From Desulfolutivibrio sulfodismutans DSM 3696 (lineage in GTDB: Bacteria; Desulfobacterota; Desulfovibrionia; Desulfovibrionales; Desulfovibrionaceae), in NCBI RefSeq assembly GCF_013376455.1, contig NZ_CP045504.1:372001-436000 (forward strand): a DNA stretch of 64,000 bases, read 5' to 3'. The translations under genes and the position numbers were made by a program. Position 1 is the first letter of the stretch. Every line of letters begins with the position of its first letter. Positions 58,065 through 64,000 of the stretch are shown here, piece after piece. The notes beneath the pieces were generated by a model. The model saw only the letters and a list, made by a program, of their open reading frames with translations. It did not search any database and was not told the origin of the DNA.

Positions 58065-60169
58065 CCCTGCGTGCCACCACCACCGGCATCATCTTTATCA
58101 TTTTTACGACGCTTTTCGCGTTGCTGTACGCCGTGACGCACCACAACATCCTGTCCAGCTTCCAGATTTTGGAGAGAAAACAGATTGCCGAGTCTCTTGG
58201 AAGGGCCGAAAACGCCTTGCAGGGCGAACTCCAGGGACTTGACGCCGTGTGTGAGGATTGGGCCGCCTGGGATGAAACCTATGCCTTCATCCAGCAGCCA
58301 AGCGACGACTATGTTTCGTCGAATATAACCGGTCAGGCCCTGGCCAACCTGCATCTGGACATGGTTCTCTATTACGACGAGGGAGGGCGGTTGGTCCTGG
58401 GGAAGAGCCATGATGCGGACTGGAATATCACGGATGCCCGTCAGCGGGATGTGGCCCGCATCAGCCCGGATTCCCCGCTGTTTCTGCGCCGGGAGAACAG
58501 CCTCCGGGGTGGGATGATCATGCTGCCCGACGGGCCGTTTCTTGTGGTCGCCCAGCCCATCCGCACCAGCGAAAAGGGTGGCCCAATCGGGGGAACCCTG
58601 GTCATGGGCCGGTATCTGGACGCGCACCGGGAACAGGCGCTTTCCTACCAACTCAGGACGTCCGTGCGGTTTTATCGCTTAGCCGATTCCGGACTACCCC
58701 GGCAGTTGGAGGATGTGGCCGCCGCTTTGCGACGCAGCGGGGAATACCAGATCGTTCCCGAAAACGACGATATGATCAAAGGATATGCCCTGATCCGGGA
58801 TATTTACGGGGAGCCGGGACTGATCCTGGAAATCGAATCGGATCGGGACATGCATCGGCAGGGACTTGTCACCCTGCGCTATAATTTTATTTCCCTGGCG
58901 GCCATCGGCCTGACCTTTGGCCTGGGCATGCACTACCTGGTGGAAAAACGCATTCTTTCCCGGGTCACCAGCCTTGGTGCGCAGATCGCGGCCATCCGTC
59001 GCGATTCCCAGGCATCCCGCGACATTCGCGTGGCGGGCAGTGACGAGATCACGAGGCTGGGCACGGCCATCCGGGAGATGCTGGCGGAGATGGAAAGCGC
59101 CCGGGAGAAACTCGCCGAGAGCGAGAAACGGTATGAAATGGCCACCCGGGCCGCCAAGGTCGGCGTGTGGGACTATGATTTCACCTCCGGCGCCTTGTTT
59201 CTCGACCCAAGCCTCAAGACGCTGCTCGGATACCGCGACGAGGACATCGAAAACAGCCTGGAGTCCTGGCTCAATCTGGTCGATCCCGAAGATCGTGCCG
59301 TGGCCCTGGAGGTCACCCGGGACAGCCACCGTGAGCGTTCGGCCGAGGTCATCCGCGAATACCGGTTGCGCCACAAGGACGGCGGCACGCGCTGGATCAT
59401 GATTCGGGGACTCGTGCAGCGCGACGCCTCGGGAACGCCGGTGCGGTTTCTTGGCACGGGGGTCGACGTGACGGATTTGAAGCTCGCCGAACAAAGCGTG
59501 CGCCATCTGACCCGGGAGATCATCACGGCCCAGGAATACGAGCGGTTCCGGATCGCCCGGGAGCTGCACGACAATGTGGCCCAGGATCTCTCCAGCCTCA
59601 AGATCTCCTGCGAAGCCATGTTTGAGAGCCTTCCCAAGGCGGACAGCGATCTGCGGGAACGATTCGCCGAGACCTCGCGCATCCTGCAGCGGGCCATCAC
59701 CTTTATCAGGGAAATGGCCTACGCCTTGCGTCCCTCCAACCTGGACCATTTGGGTTTTTTGTCCACGGTTGAACGGTTTTGCGCGGACTTCGAGGAAAAG
59801 ACGGGAATCCATACCCGGTTCCTACACACGGGCATGGAGGGCGTGGTCTTTGATGCGGAGACGGAAATCAATCTCTTTCGGGTGGTTCAGGAGGCCCTCG
59901 GCAACGTCCGGAGGCATTCCGGAGCGACCGAGGCCGCCGTGAAAATCGTGGAATCGCACCCGCATATCATCGTGCGCGTGGAGGATAACGGCGTGGGGTT
60001 TGACGTGTCGAGCGGCCTCAACACCGCCATGGAGGAAAAACGCATGGGGCTTGGCGGCATGCGTGAGCGGATCAAACTGTTGGGCGGCGCCCTGCGCATT
60101 CTCTCTGCTCCGGGCCAGGGAACCCGTATCGTGGCGGAGATACCGTCGGTGCGCGGGAGGACGGCATGA
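58061..60169 (+). CDS. Membrane sensor histidine kinase (CHASE4-HAMP-PAS-HisKA_3)
   Basis: A 702-residue kinase. An N-terminal helix (~8-26), a periplasmic CHASE4-type sensor with GLDAVCEDWAAWDETYAFIQ (~30-280), a second helix (~283-303), HAMP, a PAS domain with VGVWDYDFTSG (~365-490) and a HisKA_3 kinase core with H503 in ARELHDNVAQDLS, then HATPase with VVQEALGNVRRHSGA and GLGGMRERI. It phosphorylates the adjacent LuxR-type regulator. GTG 58061 overlaps the arsC stop. The signal is unknown, but the coupling to arsC suggests metalloid or thiol stress. Confidence 0.9.
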   Translation: MTLRATTTGIIFIIFTTLFALLYAVTHHNILSSFQILERKQIAESLGRAENALQGELQGLDAVCEDWAAWDETYAFIQQPSDDYVSSNITGQALANLHLDMVLYYDEGGRLVLGKSHDADWNITDARQRDVARISPDSPLFLRRENSLRGGMIMLPDGPFLVVAQPIRTSEKGGPIGGTLVMGRYLDAHREQALSYQLRTSVRFYRLADSGLPRQLEDVAAALRRSGEYQIVPENDDMIKGYALIRDIYGEPGLILEIESDRDMHRQGLVTLRYNFISLAAIGLTFGLGMHYLVEKRILSRVTSLGAQIAAIRRDSQASRDIRVAGSDEITRLGTAIREMLAEMESAREKLAESEKRYEMATRAAKVGVWDYDFTSGALFLDPSLKTLLGYRDEDIENSLESWLNLVDPEDRAVALEVTRDSHRERSAEVIREYRLRHKDGGTRWIMIRGLVQRDASGTPVRFLGTGVDVTDLKLAEQSVRHLTREIITAQEYERFRIARELHDNVAQDLSSLKISCEAMFESLPKADSDLRERFAETSRILQRAITFIREMAYALRPSNLDHLGFLSTVERFCADFEEKTGIHTRFLHTGMEGVVFDAETEINLFRVVQEALGNVRRHSGATEAAVKIVESHPHIIVRVEDNGVGFDVSSGLNTAMEEKRMGLGGMRERIKLLGGALRILSAPGQGTRIVAEIPSVRGRTA

Positions 60170-60837
60170 CGGCCAAACGCATCCTGATCATCGACGACCA
60201 TCCCTTGTTTCGTGAGGGCCTGAAAACCATCATCCGGCGTAATCCCGGCTTTGAACTGGCCGGTGAGGCCGGAACCGCCCAGGAGGGGCTGCGCCAGGCC
60301 CAGCGCCTACATCCGGAATTGTCCGTGGTGGACATCTCCCTTCCCGACAAAAGCGGCATCCAACTCGTCCGGGAACTGGCGGCCGTTTTACCCGAGATGC
60401 GGATCATCATGGTCAGCATGCATACCAAGGTCGAGTACATCGTGGAGGCCTTCCAGGCCGGGGCCACGGGGTACGTGACCAAGGATTCGGCCTCGGAGAA
60501 CCTCATGACCGGGCTGATGGCCGTGGCCAAAGGCGAGTTTTATCTCGATCCCTCCATTTCCCGGGAAGTCGCCAAGCGGCTGCTGGAATTCCCCGGCGGC
60601 AGGGACCAGGGAACCATCGCCGGAGGCGGATCGGCGGCATACGACTCCCTGACTCCCCGGGAACGCGAGATCATGCGGCTGGTGTGCGAAGGCATGTACA
60701 CCAAGGAAATCGCCGACATGCTGTCCATAAGCATCAAGACCGTGGAGCACCATCGGGCCAGCGTCTTGAAAAAAATCGGATTGCAAAATACCGTGGAGCT
60801 CGTTCGCTATGCGGTAAAAATTGGGCTTATCGATTGA
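60166..60837 (+). CDS. NarL/LuxR-family response regulator
   Basis: A 223-residue regulator: receiver domain (~1-125) with D10/D11, phospho-acceptor D56 in SVVDISLPD and K106 in YVTKDSA, and a C-terminal LuxR helix-turn-helix (~158-218; LTPREREIMRLVCEGMYTKEIADMLSISIKTVEHHRASVLKK). It acts on phosphorylation by the kinase whose stop it overlaps (ATGA). The target genes could be the surrounding arsenic and mercury genes, but no binding site is recognised. Confidence 0.92.
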   Translation: MTAKRILIIDDHPLFREGLKTIIRRNPGFELAGEAGTAQEGLRQAQRLHPELSVVDISLPDKSGIQLVRELAAVLPEMRIIMVSMHTKVEYIVEAFQAGATGYVTKDSASENLMTGLMAVAKGEFYLDPSISREVAKRLLEFPGGRDQGTIAGGGSAAYDSLTPREREIMRLVCEGMYTKEIADMLSISIKTVEHHRASVLKKIGLQNTVELVRYAVKIGLID

Positions 60838-60956
60838 TCCCGTCTGTGCAAGTCATTGGCTTTTCCGATATAAAATCCTCCCATATCAGGGTTTTCCCCT
60901 AGTCCCCCCGGGTAAGCTCCAATCGACATCCCCGGCGTCGATGCTATCTTGCCTGT

Positions 60957-62141
60957 ATGGGAAAGGCCGCAGGACATTTGTACACCGTGCCGTGCCGTCG
61001 GCTGGAGGCTGGGAGCGCCAGCCTCATGGTGGCCTTGTCCCTGGTCCTTCTGGCCGGGTTTTCCGCCCTGGCCGTGGATTATACCTATCTCCACCACCGC
61101 AAGGCCGCTTTGCAACGGGCTGCGGAAGCCGGGGCCCTGATGGGGGCGGCAATGCTTGTCAGAGGCGGCCAAAATATCGACGCCGCGCGCGACGCAACGG
61201 TGCAGGCCGCCCAGAAGGCGTTACGCCGGGAGGATTTTCCCGATCTGGCCGTGCGGGATTCGGATGTGGCGTTTTTGTGGGACGTTGCCCAGGATACGGC
61301 CGGGCCGGATCAAATCCAGGTGACCACCGGGCGCACGGAAGCCCGGGGCAATCCGGTGAACCTTTTTTTGGGGGGCCTTTTGGGACAGAGCTCTGCCGAC
61401 GTCAGCGCCTCGGCCAGGGCGGAGGTGTTTTGTTCCGACGCCTCGGGAGATCTTGCCCTTCTGGTTCTCCCAGCCGGATTCACCTGGGATGACGCCTGCG
61501 AACCGGATGCGCGATTTCGCGGGAATGGGGTATTCGATACGCAAAGCGGGTGTGAGGCGGCCTCGATCCGGGTTTCAGGGTACGGCGAACAGGATGTGGG
61601 CAGGCGGTTGGTTCTTTCACCCGGACGGTTTGGCGAGATGTCCCCGGGAGGGATGTTTCCCGTCGCCCGGAAGGCGCTCGGCGCATCGGGCGCGTCTCTC
61701 GCTTCGCAGGCTAGGATCGGGGAAGGCTATTTCGTAACGGTGGGGGAGTGGGTAGCTGTAGACGAAGAGCCGAACGCCACGGGGTCTCTTTTCGACCAGG
61801 CCCGACTGCGGCTTGCGGCGGATCCCGAGGCGTACTGGGACGAGGCCTGCCGGGCCGTCCAGGGGGGGCGCCATCAGATCCAGGAAGAGAGTCCCAGGAT
61901 CGTCAGGATGTCTTTTTTCGACCCCTCGCAACCTCCTGCGCCCGGACGCCCGGAAGTGCGCATTTGCCAGCTTGGGGCGGTGTTCATCGAAGAACTGTTT
62001 GAGAACGGAGGGGTCGCCGTGCGGCTGACGCGGGCCATGGCCGTCGCGCCGCAAAGGGACGCATCTGCCTGCGACCCGCGCGGCGTCGGCCTGTACGGGG
62101 TCAGGCTTGCGCCCGGGGGCCTGGACGGCGTCGACGATTGA
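60957..62141 (+). CDS. TadG-like pilus assembly protein
   Basis: A 394-residue protein with an N-terminal TadE/TadG-type transmembrane segment (SASLMVALSLVLLAGFSALAVDYTYLHHRKAALQRAAEAGAL), after which the large part is extracytoplasmic. TadG proteins belong to Flp pilus (tight adherence) systems or stand alone. The rest is not similar to a named domain; it has five spaced cysteines (C146, C161 etc., approximate). Starts at ATG 60957 with a weak ribosome site. No other tad gene is present here. Confidence 0.68.
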   Translation: MGKAAGHLYTVPCRRLEAGSASLMVALSLVLLAGFSALAVDYTYLHHRKAALQRAAEAGALMGAAMLVRGGQNIDAARDATVQAAQKALRREDFPDLAVRDSDVAFLWDVAQDTAGPDQIQVTTGRTEARGNPVNLFLGGLLGQSSADVSASARAEVFCSDASGDLALLVLPAGFTWDDACEPDARFRGNGVFDTQSGCEAASIRVSGYGEQDVGRRLVLSPGRFGEMSPGGMFPVARKALGASGASLASQARIGEGYFVTVGEWVAVDEEPNATGSLFDQARLRLAADPEAYWDEACRAVQGGRHQIQEESPRIVRMSFFDPSQPPAPGRPEVRICQLGAVFIEELFENGGVAVRLTRAMAVAPQRDASACDPRGVGLYGVRLAPGGLDGVDD

Positions 62142-62230
62142 TGCGTGCGGCAACGGGACAATACGCATGGCAGAAGGCCGCGGTGGGATTAAGATTTACG
62201 GAAACAACGGTGTTGCCGAAGGAGACAATC

Positions 62231-62449
62231 ATGAACTTGAATCTTGATTTGACCGCTGTGGACCGGGAACGGGCATTGCGCACCTGGCTGGTGTTCCATG
62301 GCATGGACCTTTTCGAAATCGCCGCGAAACTGCGCGTGGCGCATTCCACGGTCAGCCGCCTCATCAAGCGGGATCGGGCCTCCATGCGTCGCGTGGAGCA
62401 GCTCCATAATCTGGGGATTCCCCGGGAGCTTCTGCCCGTGCCCAAATAG
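62231..62449 (+). CDS. Small helix-turn-helix protein, 72 aa
   Basis: A 72-residue DNA-binding protein: ERALRTWLVFHGMDLFEIAAKLRVAHSTVSRLIKRDRASMRRVEQLHNLGIPRELLP. The helix-turn-helix (FEIAAKLRVAHSTVSRLIK) is of the Cro/C1 or phage-regulator type. AAGGAG lies 7 bases before ATG 62231. Function unknown; possibly the regulator of the adjacent genes. Confidence 0.72.
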   Translation: MNLNLDLTAVDRERALRTWLVFHGMDLFEIAAKLRVAHSTVSRLIKRDRASMRRVEQLHNLGIPRELLPVPK

Positions 62450-62463
62450 ATTCGGCCAGGGCT

Positions 62464-62492
62464 CCCCGGGCGGGGATTTGCTCCGCCCGGGG
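62464..62492. terminator. Hairpin after the small HTH gene
   Basis: CCCCGGGCGG and CCGCCCGGGG form a 10-bp stem with a 9-base loop; no T-run follows, so it may be only partly effective. Confidence 0.5.
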
Positions 62493-62512
62493 CAGTGGGA
62501 TATGCGTTGATC

Positions 62513-63589
62513 ATGAACGTGTCTTCCCCGGCCGCTGTGCCGCCTGGACAGATGTCCCCGCCGTTGCCCACGGGCATGGCGGAATGCCGCGATCTTGCCG
62601 GACAGGCCATGCCCTGCCCGGGACCCGGGCAGGACGGGGACGGCCGGGAGCCGGGACGGGAAAACCGGGGCCGCTTTGTGGTCACTCCGGACGATACGGT
62701 GCGGGATAGGCTGACCGGCCTGCTCTGGCATCCGGCTGCCGACGCCCTGGGCTACCCGGTCTCGTTTTCGGAGGCGCTTTCCGCCGTGGTCGGCTTGAAT
62801 GCGGCGGCGGCCCACGGCAGGCGCGACTGGCGGATGCCCAACCGCCGGGAGCTGCGCAGCATTTTATGCCACGGCGCCAAAAATCCCGCCCTGTGGCCCG
62901 GACATCCCTTCCGCAACGTCTTTTTCGGCCGTTATTGGACCTCCACGTCCTTTGCCGGTTCTCCGGCTCACGCTTGGTATGTCCATTTGGAAGGCGCTCG
63001 GGTCTTTTATGAGCGCAAGGACCGCTATTGCCTGCTGTGGCCCGTGTGCGGCGACAGCCATGGTCTGGCCGCCACCGGACAGACGGCCTGCTTCGACACG
63101 GCCGGGGAGGTGATCCCCTGCGCCGGGAGCGGCCAGGACGGCGAGACGCGGCACGGGCTGGCCTGGCCCACTCCCCGGTTTGTCCCCGGGGAGGGGGGGG
63201 AAGGGGCCGACGTGGTGTTCGACCGGCTGACGGGGCTCTCCTGGCTGTCGCGACCCATCGGGGCTGGGGAGGCGGAAGAACCTCCCGAGCCCTGCGACTG
63301 GGGCCGGGCCCTGGCCGACGTGGCCGCATTCGCCGTCCGGGACGGGCGTCCCTGGCGGTTGCCGGACATCAACGAGTTGGAATCTTTGACCGACCTGTCC
63401 CGGGCCTTTCCGGCCCTGCCCGGCGGGCATCCCTTCCGCAACCTCGGGGATGGGTTCTGGTCCGCAACCACCAGCTTCTACGATCCCGCCTGGGCCTATG
63501 TCCTGTATCTGGGCAAGGGGGCGGTGGGCGTGGGGTTCAAGGTCAACCGCGATTTTTTGGCCTGGCCGGTGCTGCGCCCGAAAGCATGA
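62513..63589 (+). CDS. Protein with two DUF1566 (Lcl C-terminal) domains
   Basis: A 358-residue protein with two DUF1566 repeats (~65-185 and ~230-358): each has [20 protein letters not shown] or [12 protein letters not shown], the GHPFRN phrase, and a C-terminal aromatic W-strand ([38 protein letters not shown]) with a terminal WPV. DUF1566 proteins are often extracytoplasmic and of unknown role; no signal peptide is clear here. ATG 62513 is chosen, GTG 62495 is possible. The 3' end overlaps the convergent chemotaxis gene by 47 bases. Confidence 0.78.
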   Translation: MNVSSPAAVPPGQMSPPLPTGMAECRDLAGQAMPCPGPGQDGDGREPGRENRGRFVVTPDDTVRDRLTGLLWHPAADALGYPVSFSEALSAVVGLNAAAAHGRRDWRMPNRRELRSILCHGAKNPALWPGHPFRNVFFGRYWTSTSFAGSPAHAWYVHLEGARVFYERKDRYCLLWPVCGDSHGLAATGQTACFDTAGEVIPCAGSGQDGETRHGLAWPTPRFVPGEGGEGADVVFDRLTGLSWLSRPIGAGEAEEPPEPCDWGRALADVAAFAVRDGRPWRLPDINELESLTDLSRAFPALPGGHPFRNLGDGFWSATTSFYDPAWAYVLYLGKGAVGVGFKVNRDFLAWPVLRPKA

Positions 63590-64000
63590 GCCGCGAATCG
63601 GTTCCGTCGAGGCGGAAAAAGGCCACGGTGGATTGCAGATTCATGGCCTGGCTGGACAACTCCTCGGAGGTGGAGGCCATTTCTTCCGAGGCCGAGGCGT
63701 TTTGCTGCACCACCTGATCCAACTGCCGCACGGCCTTGTTGATCTGCTCCGCCCCGGCATCCTGCTCCCGTCCTGCGGCGGCGATCTCCTGGATGAGCCC
63801 GGCCGTACGCTCGATGTCGGGCACGATGCGCGACAAAAGCTCTCCGGCCTTTTCGGCGATGGCCACGCTTGATCCGGACAACTCGCCGATCTCCCCGGCC
63901 GCCGCGCCGCTGCGCTCGGCCAGTTTGCGCACCTCGGCAGCCACCACGGCGAACCCCTTGCCGTGTTCCCCGGCCCGGGCGGCCTCAATGGCGGCATTGA
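63543..64000 (-). CDS. Methyl-accepting chemotaxis protein, C-terminal part (partial)
   Basis: The last ~152 residues of a chemoreceptor run off the right edge. [30 protein letters not shown] is the conserved CheA/CheW-binding hairpin tip and the following helix; the receptor ends in a C-terminal methylation helix ([21 protein letters not shown]) and the usual FFRLDG tail. The receptor's sensor domain lies outside the window. It overlaps the convergent DUF1566 gene at the 3' end. Confidence 0.93.
   Translation of the reverse strand, partial: NAAIEAARAGEHGKGFAVVAAEVRKLAERSGAAAGEIGELSGSSVAIAEKAGELLSRIVPDIERTAGLIQEIAAAGREQDAGAEQINKAVRQLDQVVQQNASASEEMASTSEELSSQAMNLQSTVAFFRLDGTDSRLMLSGAAPARPKNRG

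Overview
The window is a GC-rich bacterial chromosome segment that reads as a dissimilatory sulfate reducer of the Desulfovibrionaceae type (Desulfovibrio / Solidesulfovibrio / Desulfolutivibrio-like). The evidence is a DsrC gene with both C-terminal cysteines, a Desulfovibrio-type homotrimeric porin, an archaeal-type aldolase for aromatic amino acid synthesis, an IspDF fusion and an hgcAB mercury-methylation pair. Almost all of it is densely packed coding sequence. No CRISPR array, insertion sequence, integrase or rRNA gene was seen.

Layout, 1-20 kb: an AcfC-like binding protein and a flavodoxin-family protein; a GT9 glycosyltransferase and a Nudix hydrolase; glycogen synthase and branching enzyme (glgA-glgB); pdxA and an Lhr-type helicase whose reading frame is broken near 11.17 kb; a hypothetical gene; ispDF; RNase P RNA; a zinc-ribbon coiled-coil protein and a Nif3-like protein; tRNA(CAU); a thioredoxin-reductase-like protein; two tandem SH3 lipoproteins; and a znuA-znuC-znuB-zur zinc operon behind a perfect palindrome.

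20-41 kb: GDP-mannose dehydratase, a small conserved protein, a radical SAM/DUF2344 fusion, an M16 peptidase, a lipoprotein, a cold-shock protein, a porin diverging from a TrpB2-type enzyme, and two leftward groups, dksA-NFACT and phoH-pgpH(7TM-HD)-ybeY. A DUF364 protein and a tRNA-Cys/tRNA-Gly pair follow.

41-53 kb: a methyltransferase and a YcaO-TPR protein lie immediately upstream of dsrC, followed by a large membrane protein with a CCHC zinc knuckle, a MoaE-like protein, a GT2 glycosyltransferase, a UPF0280 protein, the aromatic-pathway aldolase, murA and a FeoA-type protein behind a Fur-box-like sequence.

53-61 kb is the most notable region: arsR (CVC sensor) overlaps hgcA, which is followed by hgcB. 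Next come an ArsC-like phosphatase-fold protein, a C_GCAxxG_C_C protein, a VKOR/thioredoxin-like membrane protein, a canonical thioredoxin-coupled arsenate reductase, and a histidine kinase/LuxR regulator pair whose start codons overlap the preceding stops. This looks like one mercury/arsenic and thiol-redox island. The end of the window has a TadG-like pilus protein, a small HTH protein, a double DUF1566 protein and the 3' part of a chemotaxis receptor.

Dispersed non-coding repeats are also present. Three copies of an approximately 60-85 bp C/G-rich element sit at 1.8, 26.6 and 49.7 kb, and several strong hairpins are built around GCGAAGC. One repeat copy supplies the C-terminal codons of the GT9 gene.
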